Notes under the pieces: generated by a model | The model's database searches: none | What the model was told of the DNA's origin: nothing | Seen by the model: only the letters and a program-made list of their open reading frames with translations | Shown: in pieces, positions 35,500 through 45,854 of the stretch | Numbering within the stretch: position 1 is the stretch's first letter | Layout of the letters: every line of letters begins with the position of its first letter | Translations under genes and position numbers: made by a program | Origin: Armillaria gallica | Taxonomy: Eukaryota > Basidiomycota > Agaricomycetes > Agaricales > Physalacriaceae | Direction: 5' to 3' | NCBI GenBank assembly: GCA_037576215.1 | Contig: JBANDB010000003.1 | Span: 310,001 to 374,000, forward strand | Length of the DNA: 64,000 bases

Positions 35500-35882
35500 G
35501 CCTCATAGTACATCTATTGCTGTAGATATCCCCTAGGATCATTCCAGTAGTATCTTGAATAGAACGAGTTCATCTCCACCTGTTCAAGTGCAGTGTGATA
35601 GCAATATGAAATCAGAGAATTGTTCTCATGGTTCAAACAAGTTTGTGAGTGACCTTACACTGCATGATAGCCTCAATAATTGAGCCTTGAATATTGAATC
35701 TGAACAATATTTGTTTTCAGTCATTTTCTTGCTTGATATATTGAAGAAATAAGTTAAATATCTTCTCAATATTTGTGATTTTATGCAGTTTTGAGGCAAT
35801 TTTCACAAATATAGAAAAGATATTAGAAAAAGCTTTTATCTATTTTAGGCTCAAATATGATAAAAATAAATAGATTTCAAAC

Positions 35883-36347
35883 TTGATATTTAAGCCTCAT
35901 TTATTGAAGCCATCATGCAGTGTTAAGGCTGCTATCACAATCTTGAGTCTTCCTCAACAGTTGTTGAATGAATCTGATGCCTCATATTCTCATCATTGTG
36001 AGGCTTATTCTTTGCTCTCAGCTCCTTATTTCTCTGTTGAAGGTGTAGCCCATGCTCCACCCAAAGTATCTATGAAGGAATTTCACCATTCCAATTCAGA
36101 TGAGAAATACAAGGATAGTTCTTCACATTCTTCTTGTTTTAACAGGGAGAGGGCTATGCCTACATCTCTGGAAGTTGTCCCAACTTGCAGTAATCCAATC
36201 AAACAACTGCACTCTGCTTTTCTTAAGCAGGACTTGTGCCTTTCTTGCAAATCGTTGGAGCTCCCTCTTCAATCTTCAGTGAAAGCTGAATCATTCTTGA
36301 TTCATGTGGCAACGAATTTGAATTTCCAAGCTCTCCACTCACAGTAA
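35883..36347 (+). CDS. Hypothetical 154-residue frame inside E3
   Basis: An uninterrupted frame in E3, in the element's sense direction, rich in Ser and His (SDASYSHHCEAYSLL, SSSHSSCFNRERAMP). No domain was recognised. E3's interior also carries Ser/Pro-rich frames at 33288-33521 and 33573-33818. These could be remnants of one long protein split by the nested copia element, but I cannot join them reliably. Confidence 0.25.
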   Translation: MIFKPHLLKPSCSVKAAITILSLPQQLLNESDASYSHHCEAYSLLSAPYFSVEGVAHAPPKVSMKEFHHSNSDEKYKDSSSHSSCFNRERAMPTSLEVVPTCSNPIKQLHSAFLKQDLCLSCKSLELPLQSSVKAESFLIHVATNLNFQALHSQ

Positions 36348-36736
36348 TCACTTCAATGTTTGCGTCGCTGTACCTTGATGATCATCAACAGTTGACTTGG
36401 AACAATGGAACTTCAGTCTGAGTCAGGGCTCTGTGAACGATCAGTAATTGATTCTTCAATGAGTACCTTTAATTCTGCTGACCCCACCAATCATATTACT
36501 GGGGAGACCATAGAAAAGCCCAAACACTGATGCTTGGGGCTCAAAGAATCATGAGGATTCTCATAATTTGATGGGTACCTTGGGCATTGCATCTCTTAAT
36601 GCTGTACTGCATTCCTTCCGACGTCTATTTTCAGTCTTAGCTTTCTAGCTCATACTCATGACATTTCAAAAATTGGGACATTATCCTATTTCCTATTTGC
36701 AGATTGCACCTGTGGCCACAATCTCCAGAGGGAGGG

Positions 36737-36961
36737 TGTAAAGGATGCAAATTTTTATGAAGTTATTATTGCATAATTTCTTTAGCTATGTTTACATATG
36801 GTTTGCAGGCAGCTACGTATGTGCCATTTTAGGCACTTTTCTCGCTTAATCTTTGATTTTTACTTCTATATTGTGTCTTTGACCCTCTTATACTCTAGCT
36901 AATATATGCTGATCATGCTCTGTTCTTTGGTTTTAGACCCTCTTGAGGTAGATTTCTTACA
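36737..36961 (+). repeat. 3' LTR of E3 (225 bp)
   Basis: Begins TGTAAAGGATGC after the purine tract and ends TTACA before the GACAC duplication. Confidence 0.9.
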
Positions 36962-37025
36962 GACACTGATCACACTCACACCCAACACTACACACACAAA
37001 CCCTCAAGTTCTTGGGGGGATATTA

Positions 37026-39539
37026 TGTGATAGAAGCAGATTGAAGCAAAACAACCAAGTCTCAGAATATATGATACACATGTATAGTGATAGCGCTCAT
37101 AGGGTATCTAGATCTCTCTAAGTCCAAAGGCTTTTATAATTAGAGGGGCGACAGATGTTGCCAGGCCTCAAGGCAAAGGTGTACCACAATGCACAACATG
37201 TTGCCACACACTCCCAAAACCCTCAATAAGTTGTGTGCAACACACACAGGTGACTACAACAACTTAAACATATCCTAAACATGACTCACAGCTTGTGCTC
37301 TAAGCAGAAACCCTTCACAAAACATCCACTCAGGCCACAGGATTTAAACCTACATGCTCAAGCTTCCAAAACTGATTATAGACCCACAGGTTTGAACCTA
37401 TGTGATCCAGAGATGCAATAACCAATAAACCCCATCCACAAGCCAAAGGGTTTGAACCTTTGCCACTTGGGAAATGAGAACCCTCAAGCATGCACTAATC
37501 AGACCACAAGGTTTAAACCTGTGCTCTCTGTAGCACCACACATTAAAGATGGCCTCTACATGAGCACTAACCAGACCAAAGGGTTTGAACCTCTGCCACC
37601 TGTAGTATCTTGCTGTGCTGCACCATATCTATATGTGCACCAAATTTTGGCTTTCACCTCAATACAGCAACTAGGTGCTATGCTACAACTACTTTCACTC
37701 GCTGCTCCTCCAGTCGCACTTTCCTACTGTTCAAAAACGGAATTTCTGCAGAATCTGCCTGGGCAACCGCCCATCAGCTTTGCATCTGCCAAGCGATGCA
37801 TCATCCGCCTGGCCATATGCTATCTGCCATGAAACCACCTCGTTTCATAGGAATTTGACTAGCCTAGGCTCCAGGAGCTGACAGCTATCAACCTGAAGCA
37901 CCTGCACGAGCAGATGGCAGAAGGTTCACCCTTGAAGAGTGGACAAATTGACTGACAGTGGATAGCCATATATGGCTATTCTCGAGCCAGACCGGATGAG
38001 GAAGGTGTTGCAGAGTATGCTCGATGACACTGGAGTAGCTCACACAGCGGATTTCAGTGCGACAGCTCATGTCAAATATCAGCTTTTGAAGATACATTCA
38101 GGGCTATCAGAGCAGGCAGGAGCAGAAGCAGGGAGCTGGACTCAAATCCACTACTATATAAGCATGCATAATGTACTTAGAAAAGCAGTTAATCTCACTT
38201 GCTCATAGCACACTAAAGGAATAAATTCTGCTACTCTCCTAAGCACATCTAGCTGCCTCTGAGCCTAGCATTGCGAGTGGATTGCAAGGAATTCTCTTTT
38301 TCTCCCACTATCTTCACACAACTGCTCTCAGTTCAGCATCCTCAGTGGATGCTTGGACTACTTCTTTCTATTGTATCCCTTCAGAGCAGGTGGTAACCCT
38401 CCTTGTGTATACAAAAGATCTTGCAGACGCAGACACAACTTTCTCTTACCAGAGAGTTTGCTAGCCTTACATCACACACAAGAAATGCCATCCAACAAGC
38501 CAAAGAGTTTGAACCTCTGCCACCTGTAGCACCTCACATCACAAGAAAACCTCAGAACTCAAGAGCACATCTGCAATGACACAAATCTCTTATTCTCAGG
38601 TTAGAGCACAAGTCAACCAGTCACTCAAACAGTACACAAGTGCCGCATTAGCTTTCTACACCTCACACACTACTCAAGTCACTTAAATGTTATCAATAAA
38701 TGGTCTATTCTCTTGCTTGAAGCTACAAACTAATCCCAAAGCTAGAGCACTAAGCTGAGGGCTTTTGCACTCCAACAAAGGGGGTCCGAAACTTGTACAC
38801 TATTACTATACTATGGTATTTATACTCTGTGCTCTACGTATTAATACATCCTTAAATAGTATCTCTTGGCTTGCAGAACTTTCTTTCCTCAGTCCCCTGC
38901 ATGTTGCCATAATCATGCCATTGCTTGGTGCTTACTCAGAGCTCTGGCTTGGGGCCAGATCCTGGTCTCTCAGTGGCATGACATTGGTTAGCCATGCTAT
39001 CCACATGTACTGACATCACCTAGTATCTCCTCAGGGTTGTAGTCTATCATGCAACTCACCTTTATAGTAATGATATCTTCTAGTGATTTCCATGGTCTTC
39101 TAGGACCACCAGCTTCTAGTCTAGGCCTCTCACATATTGCCCAAAGTCAGAGACATTGGCTTACTTCAATTCTAAACATTCTGAGATCTAGAGTGCTAGC
39201 TCCTGGCATGGCAGTGCCTTGTGCATCATAGATCAAGGTTGTGCAAAGTATCAATTATCTCCTGAGCTTTGCTGGTTCTATTCTTAGCACACATCTTCTG
39301 TGCATTGTCAGCATACTCAGTGTCAAGTGCTGGGGCTTTAGACTTAGTGTGACCCTTCTGGTATCACTCTACAGTTAAGCCTTGTGCTCCACTGAACATC
39401 ACTCAAGGTACTTCATTGTCTGCACTTAGGACATTGCGCTCTGAGGTATATCTCATTGCATTGGTATCTAGGTTTTATAAAATGTATGTATTGATACATT
39501 TCACAAAATTACACATGTGAACACTTTTCAAGTGTGTCA
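37026..39539 (+). mobile_element. E1 LTR, inverted copy, with an inner insertion (2.5 kb)
   Basis: It begins TGTGATAGAAGCAG right after a GGGGGGATATTA polypurine tract (37011-37025) and ends CAAGTGTGTCA, the reverse of the copy at 24129-25655. Between about 37605 and 38475 it carries roughly 870 bp that the other copy lacks, inserted between two of the TTTGAACC repeat units. That inner piece has no recognised gene or terminal repeats. With the copy at 24.1 kb it forms a large inverted repeat, with both element bodies pointing inwards. Confidence 0.75.
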
Positions 39540-39928
39540 ATGCGTGGTTCCTGGAGATCCGGAGAAATGATATCATGCATGGGGGTAATCAAGAGAACCT
39601 TGGGCATGGTCTAGAAACAGGTGCCAGCTGATGGGAATAGTGAGCAGGCTCAAAATCCAAAGCATTCCTTGGTTACCGAGTCTAGAATATGACACTGTCA
39701 CCTTCAGAGCAGACCTGAAACCTGAATATGAAGCAGGATTGGTGATCAAAGATTAAGCTGCTATTAAGTACAAGTCTGAAAGCTACTCTGCTGCTAGGGC
39801 AAGTGATGTTGACATCGCTTAGCCCTTTGAGGATACTAAAAGGAGTACCAAGCAGCACTCTGCCAAGAGTGTTGTGCCAGTTCAGATGAAGGATTATCAG
39901 CTGACAAAGAATTAACATACTAAAGAAC
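39540..39928. other. Gene-free spacer
   Basis: About 390 bp between the E1 LTR and the next repeat. No credible gene. A short minus-strand frame at 39682-39918 is not recognised. Confidence 0.4.
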
Positions 39929-40893
39929 TGTTTGTAATAATCAATTGCCTGTAGTATAAGTAGAGTAGGATTTCATGTATTAAGGAAAGCTACTTACCCC
40001 CCATGTATAGTAATACAGTTTCAGTTTGGATCTGGACTGGTTGCGACACATAAGAGTTAGTAACTTCAAGTCTCAGCTATAACACAAGTTTAGCGAGCTC
40101 ACAGAAAAATAGAACAGGAGAAACATTTTGGATAAAAACTTTGGTTTACTTGAGATAAGAAAGAGATTCAGAGGCAGTGATGCTGCATCAGTCTTGAGAG
40201 TTTGTTGGATTCCATCTGAAAGAGAGCTCTGTTCCTCTTCTGGTTCAGTGTAAGAGAGAATTTGTGTTGTGCTGGCCTCTGTGTAGGTCTTGAGTAGTTT
40301 GCAAGGGAATCAGCCAGATTGAGCTATTATAGCAGTTGCACAAAGTGTGACAGGTGTGCGCAGTTCGACCTTGTGGCACCATTGTTAGGGTGAGTGCACT
40401 GTGTGTGAGGACTTGTGGAGATGGTTTTTGAGAGTATTTGTGAATTGATTGGGAGTGCCGAGGGCCTCTAATTGTGACAAGTTTGGGAGTCAGGTTTAGC
40501 AACTAAGAGAAAGGTGGCATGGCATGCAGATTAGATCTAGTGGCGAGTCATACTTAGTGAGCTCACTGACCAGGCTTGGTCATTTTGTGGATCTGTGTAT
40601 CCATGTATTTTGGCTATTGAAATATCCTTTGCCTTGAGGGTTGCATGGTTCACTGTGCTCTCTTGTAAAAGCTTCAAGGAAATCAAGAATTTGAAAAAGG
40701 CTTGAGAATTATACATTGCTATATGCTTCATTCTAGAGAGCTCACTGAGATATATTGAGATACTGTCAGCATGCAATTGGAATTAAATTCCTTGCTCCTC
40801 TCTGCACTTAAGGAGATTGTGTGTGTGTTTAGTGGGATTGAGTGTAGGTTGAGTGTGTTCATGCTAGGCTATGCTTAGTTTCACTGGTGCCCA
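39929..40893. repeat. LTR-like repeat E4, copy 1 (about 0.97 kb)
   Basis: Shares its start (CTGTTTGTAATMATC, then a TATA-like AGTATAAGTAG), middle (AGAAACATTTTGGATA, GAGATTCAGAGGCAG, AGTGTAAGAGAGAATT) and end (TTAGTTTCACTGGTGC) with 42387-43535 in direct orientation. Frequent TTAGCGAGCTCAC-like motifs occur in both. TG...CA ends are suggested, but no target-site duplication was found. Confidence 0.6.
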
Positions 40894-41168
40894 TCACTAG
40901 CCTTGTCAATATGTCAAGGGAGATAAACCAGGAGCATGGCTAATGGCAAGGCATATGCCAGTGAGAAGTGCACAACAGCAAGCCTTTTTGCCTGGTGGAT
41001 ACACTGTGAGATTTTGCTTGGAATTTGTCTGCTATACAACAGCAGTTGCAACCTTATGATGGGCTTCAACAGCATCCACCCAGGTAAAGACCAGTTGGGG
41101 TTGGATGGGAATGTATGCCATACCATAGAGGTTGGCAAGAGAGTCAGGTGACACTCTCACTTGGGATG

Positions 41169-44100
41169 TCAAATTTCTGCCAAAAGACAACCCACAGATG
41201 CTGATGCATCCTGTAATGTGGCCTGAAGATTGATGAGAATATTAGGAGGAGTTAAGTCCAACATCAGTTGAGAGAGCAAGGAGCAAACATCAAATATCAT
41301 AGACAGACAAGAGTGATCTGACCAATTAGGATGGTGATCATGAACATTGATGGCATGAACACACTTTATGGAATGCACTGATAGCATCAAATAGTCAACA
41401 ATAGAATTTCCTCTTAGTTGAAAGGAGGTCATGCCATGCAGTGTTCCTTTGAAGGAGCAAATAGTGGGAGAAGCAGGGTGAAGTGACAGAAGTCCATTTA
41501 GTGGGACAAGGTGATAGTCCTTGCACAATTGAAGAATGAAATGGCCTCTGGTATTGACCTTAGAATCCACAGATGAACAGTACAGGATATACTCAGGAAT
41601 GGGAGAATCCAATCACCAAGATGAAGGTAAGACCTCAATCCTTGAATTCCAGTCCCTGCTATCACACCTATGGCATGGCTACCCATGTAAATTCATGATT
41701 TGGCATATTTAAGCATTAGCTTACAGGCTACACTTAGCGAGCTTGCTAAGCAGATATGTGGATACCTACTCTAAGTGAGATTACTGAAGCAATGTCACAG
41801 TATGTCAATGGAAACAACAGAGTTAACCAAGGACTTGGTCATAGCACTGTATCTGAAGGGCAGGCTGGACAGAAAGGCCAATTAGCAAGCTCACTCCTTC
41901 TAATAAGCTTGACTTGCACTCACATCAGTCGGATGAACTTAGAGTTGGATTGCAACATAATGATGATAACCATGTGCTTACTTAATGAAAGAAGCATGGT
42001 GTCTGAAGATCTGGTGATAACCTTATGCAAGGACAGAAATAGAGAGATATCATGAGGTGGGCCTAAGACAAAGGTTTTAGCCAAGAGATTAGCATGTTTG
42101 CTAGCAATCTGAAAGACCCAGTGGCTAATATGCCTAAGAAAGGGGTGGTCCACTAGAAAGGAGCTCTGGAAGAGAAATGCTGTAGGCCTAATTATTGGTT
42201 GCTAAGGTCCAAGTCAGTGGTGGTGGCCTTTGACATGCACTGGCATCACAGGGCATCAGGTACACCTGAAAGAGACCAATCAGAGACAGTCTGACTTACC
42301 TGCCAAGGAATACTGCAGCTGTAGCAGACTGACATCAAAAACTGTAGAGCATCAAAATATCTAGACCCTTTACCTTACCCATGGACTGTTTGTAATCATC
42401 TTTCACTCATAGTATATAAGTAGTCCAGTTAGACAGTGTACAATTCAAGTTACTATTTGCTCTCTTCTCTGCTCAGGAACAGTGTAAATGGCTTAAGTTG
42501 CATTGAAAAGGTTTAGCTCAGAATCTGTGAGTCTCCTGCCTTGCATAGTGAGCCCACTAGTCACTAGCCTTGGAAATTGTGACAGACAAGTGCCAAGAGC
42601 TTGTATTTTTGCAAGAGTCATTAGTTTACTTCCAGGCTTATGTGTTGTAGCAAACTCACAGAGAAATAGAATTAGAGAAACATTTTGGATATAAAAATTT
42701 AATTTACTTGAGATAAATAAGAGATTCAGAGGCAGCGAAGCTGTGCCAGCTTTGAGAGTATACTCAGTTACATCTGAGAGAAGCTCTGTTCTATTTCTGG
42801 TGCAGTGTAAGAGAGAATTGTAGGTTTCATGCAGGAATTGGCCAAATCAGGCTGCTCTGTGACAGTTGCACTAGGTGTAGTAGGTGCACACTGGCTGAAA
42901 GAACTCCAGTGGTGCCTTGTTACTTAGCGAGCTTGCAGTGTGCAATACCTGTTTGTTTGAGAGTTTATTGTGTTTTGTTTGAGAGTGCCAAGGGCCTCAT
43001 TTGTGACAAGTCAGGTTTCAGGTTTAGCAGACTAGAGGAAGGTGAAGGTGTGCACAGTTAGACCTAGTGGCACTTTATACTAGCAAGCTCACTGAACAGA
43101 CTTTAGTCATGATGAGTTGGGACTCAGGTTTAGCAAGCTAAGAAGAAGGTGAAGTCATGTGCAGTTGGACCTAGTGGCGATTTGTACTTAGTGAGCTCAC
43201 TGAGTGGGCTTTGTCATTTTCACAGATCTATGTGTCTGTTTGTATAAATTTATAAAAGTCTTTGTCTTGAGGGTTGTGTGGTTCACCATGCTCTCTTGTA
43301 AAAAGCTTCAGAGGAGAAATAAAGAGAACTTGAGATATTGTTGGTTATTTCACATTGTGTCAGGCCATTGAGAGAGAGCTCTTGAGATTTGTTGAGATAC
43401 TGTCAGTGCACAAGTAGAATTAAATTCCTTGCTCCCTTCTGCACTTATAGAGATTGGTGTGTGTGTTTTTGTGGGATTGAGTGTAGGTTTTAATGTGTGT
43501 TTATACTAGACTGCTTTTAGTTTCACAGGTGCACACCCCAAACCTCATCACTGCCAACCATTATCTCATAGTCAGTGTGAGCATAACAGTAGAATAGAGC
43601 ATTGTGGAGATTTGGAAGGATGTCATGATTCCAGAATGGAGAGCCATAGGAGGAAGATAGACCTTGATTATGAAGGTGTTGGCAGCACAAACAACAAGAA
43701 CAAAGTTCATTGTACATTCCTTGATGATCTTTGCACTTAATTTGTGCCAAACAAGAGTGGTGAGGCCACCCCATAGTCTATACTCTTTCTTCATTGAGTG
43801 AGCAGAGGTCAAAAAGCATCTAAAGTCATGAGGAATGGATAGTGTATCCTGATCTCCTTTTTAAAGCTATGTTTCTTAAAGGAGAAGGTCATTGAGGTCT
43901 GCAAATATGGGTGTCACAGTGGGTGCTTCAAATTTAATTACAACATGACCATGTACATTCCAGGAGGAGATTTATAATATACTATACAATTTTACAACAA
44001 TAAGAATTAAAATAGAATCAAGGATGGGTGTAATTATCATATCTGGAGAGGCCCAGCACACTACTAAAACTTGGTGCAGGAGTCCCACATATGCCATCCA

Positions 44101-45180
44101 TGGTAGGCCTATCATTAGAATGGTAGGGCTCAATGAAGAATTACACCCTCAGGTGCTGCAACACAACTGGTCAAAAACAATGGGTGCAGGCAGATATGAT
44201 GTATCACTAGGGAATTTGAATGTAATCAAGAGAGATGTGGAGTTCAGATGCCTAACATCAGGAACATCCTGGAAATTAATACCAGCAGCATCTTCCACAA
44301 GTATATAGGCATAGGTGCATGGGTTCCATGGGCCAGGATTGAGGTTCTATACACAAACAACATAATTGTCCTGTGTGGCACAGATTGGTCCAGAAGCAGG
44401 CAGATACTGGGAAAAAGATGCAGAGGAGTAAGCACTTTCAGTGCTAGCAGTGGGGTTTGCCCTGAAAAATGGTCCAGGATTAACAACCATATTTTCTGCA
44501 GGGGTGGATGCTCTCTCGTGCAAAAAAGGAGGGACAGGATCTGCCATCAGAACAGCAGGAGCAAGCACAGGAACAGGTTGCTCATCAAGCATTAGGTGGC
44601 CCATAGGGAGCACAGCAGGAGCAGAGTAGATTGGGGCAACAGCCATAGAGGGAGATGAGGCAGTAATGCAGACTATGATAGCTTTAAGTATAGACTGGAA
44701 GGATGAAAAACAATCATCAGTAGCCTGAATGAAGATGGTAAGATTCTCCTCCAGTGTGTGAAAATCATCAGAAGTAGGGACATCAGTCACTAGAAGCTGA
44801 GTGGCATGAACCTTGGACATATACTTGTAAACATCAGCCATCTGAGTGATGAGAGCATTGTCTCTGATAGCTGTGTTGGTGTCCCTGGCAGAAATAGTGT
44901 CTTTTAACTCAATGATGGTAGCACCAAGATGAAGCTGGTTATGATCCAAATGAGTGACAGTGTCAGCAATATCTTCCTTCAACACAGCAGCCATCATTCC
45001 AACAATGCCACAAAAATCACAACTGCATTCATAGGAGGGGTGGATGGACCAGATGCAATAACAGGAACTGGAAGAGATGGAGCAGGGGCTTTGGCCTTCA
45101 ACACAGTGAAAACCACCTTTGCTTTCACAGCCAGAGATGGCTTAGTTGTTTTAGAGATAAGCAGGACTTTGTGACATGAG
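41169..45180 (-). pseudogene. LINE (non-LTR) retrotransposon: ORF1 and APE endonuclease, interrupted
   Basis: Reading minus, 44997-44347 encodes an ORF1-like protein (coiled-coil-like start, VTHLDHNQLHLGATIIELKD, then a Pro/Ala-rich tail). At 43812-43540 comes the N-terminal half of an apurinic-endonuclease domain (WGGLTTLVWHKLSAKII, VYLPPMALHSG). At 41686-41169 its C-terminal half continues: MGSHAIGVIAGTG, NTRGHFILQLCKDYHL, then GNSIVDYLMLSVHSIK and NWSDHSCL with the conserved SDH motif. About 1.85 kb (41.70-43.54 kb), including E4 copy 2, is inserted between the halves. The endonuclease would nick target DNA for reverse transcription in the nucleus. No reverse transcriptase was seen, so the 3' part is lost. 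Confidence 0.7.
42387..43535. repeat. LTR-like repeat E4, copy 2 (about 1.15 kb), inside the LINE
   Basis: Direct repeat of 39929-40893 with extra internal sequence, including duplicated TAGCAAGCTCACTGA-like segments at 43080-43215. It has a TATATAAG box at 42413. It interrupts the LINE endonuclease, so it inserted after the LINE. Confidence 0.6.
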
Positions 45181-45850
45181 CTAGTGTGAGTGGGTGCAGA
45201 GCTTCTTTTTGGTCAGAGAGCTAGTAGCTGAGGGCAAGGGTAAGGTAGGGTGAGCAGCTAAGTACATAATGTATAATTGAATGAGTCCAGAGCAAAAATA
45301 CAGGAGTCAATGTATCTATATATCTATATATTAAGACAGATAGCATCAAAGCTGATATAATAAGCTGACTTTGAATTTTCTGGCCATTGCCATACCCTAG
45401 CCAATGCCAGCTGAGTTTGAACTTCGCCATGCTGCAATGATGTGGCTTCAAGCCTGTGCCCTTTCCTTCTTACCCTCTGCTCTGTTCCACCCCCCCTCAC
45501 AGTGTATCATCCCAGGCAAACATTACAGCCCTGTAATATATAATAAGGACTTCTGGGATCTCTCACAGTACTGTCTATCAATCTTTGATTAAAGCTCTTT
45601 GTTGCTGATTTTCTCTACAGGTGTCTTTGGCTCTTTGGCTCTTTCTCACACAGCATTGCTACAATTTCTGCCTTTTCATCCCTGTGATGTATGTACCATT
45701 CTTATTTCTCCAAGATTAATACTCACAGCTTTCTTTTAAAAGGTCTCCCTCCACTCCTACCAGAGAGAATGATCATTTCGATTTTCCAGCTCCAGTTACA
45801 CCAGAGTAGAATCATCATGAAGAACAGGAGCAGGATCGTCTTCAGCATCT
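45181..45850. other. Gene-free stretch between LINE and Helitron
   Basis: No recognised gene. A (TATC)n-like run occurs at about 45313-45335. The Helitron's 5' end is presumably here or just right of it, but I could not fix a TC terminus. Confidence 0.4.
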
Positions 45851-45854
45851 TCAG

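Larger units (their letters stand above)
33779..35504 (+). mobile_element. Gag-only copia-type retrotransposon (33784-35499), duplication GCCTC
   Basis: Two 176-bp direct repeats at 33784-33959 and 35324-35499 begin TGTTGCA and end TGCAACA. GCCTC lies on both sides (33779-33783 and 35500-35504). Directly after the left repeat is GGTTATGGGCCC (33960-33971), complementary to the anticodon arm of initiator tRNA-Met. This is the half-tRNA primer site known from copia-group elements. Before the right repeat lies GGTGGGAG, a polypurine tract. The only gene is a gag-like frame; protease, integrase, reverse transcriptase and RNase H are absent. At 1,716 bp it fits the TR-GAG class of non-autonomous elements and would need a partner copia element to move. 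Confidence 0.92.
32485..36966 (+). mobile_element. LTR retrotransposon E3 (32490-36961), non-autonomous, duplication GACAC
   Basis: Two 225-bp direct repeats lie at 32490-32714 and 36737-36961. Each begins TGTAA and ends TTACA. GACAC flanks the pair at 32485-32489 and 36962-36966. A purine-rich tract (CCAGAGGGAGGG) directly precedes the right repeat. Removing the element rejoins the E1 sequence GCAACAGTGTTGAA to TGATCACACTCACACCC, exactly as in the uninterrupted E1 copy at 25680-25745. It is therefore a complete insertion into E1. The interior has no reverse transcriptase, integrase or protease, and it carries its own nested element at 33784-35499. It is a LARD-like non-autonomous retrotransposon. 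Confidence 0.9.
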
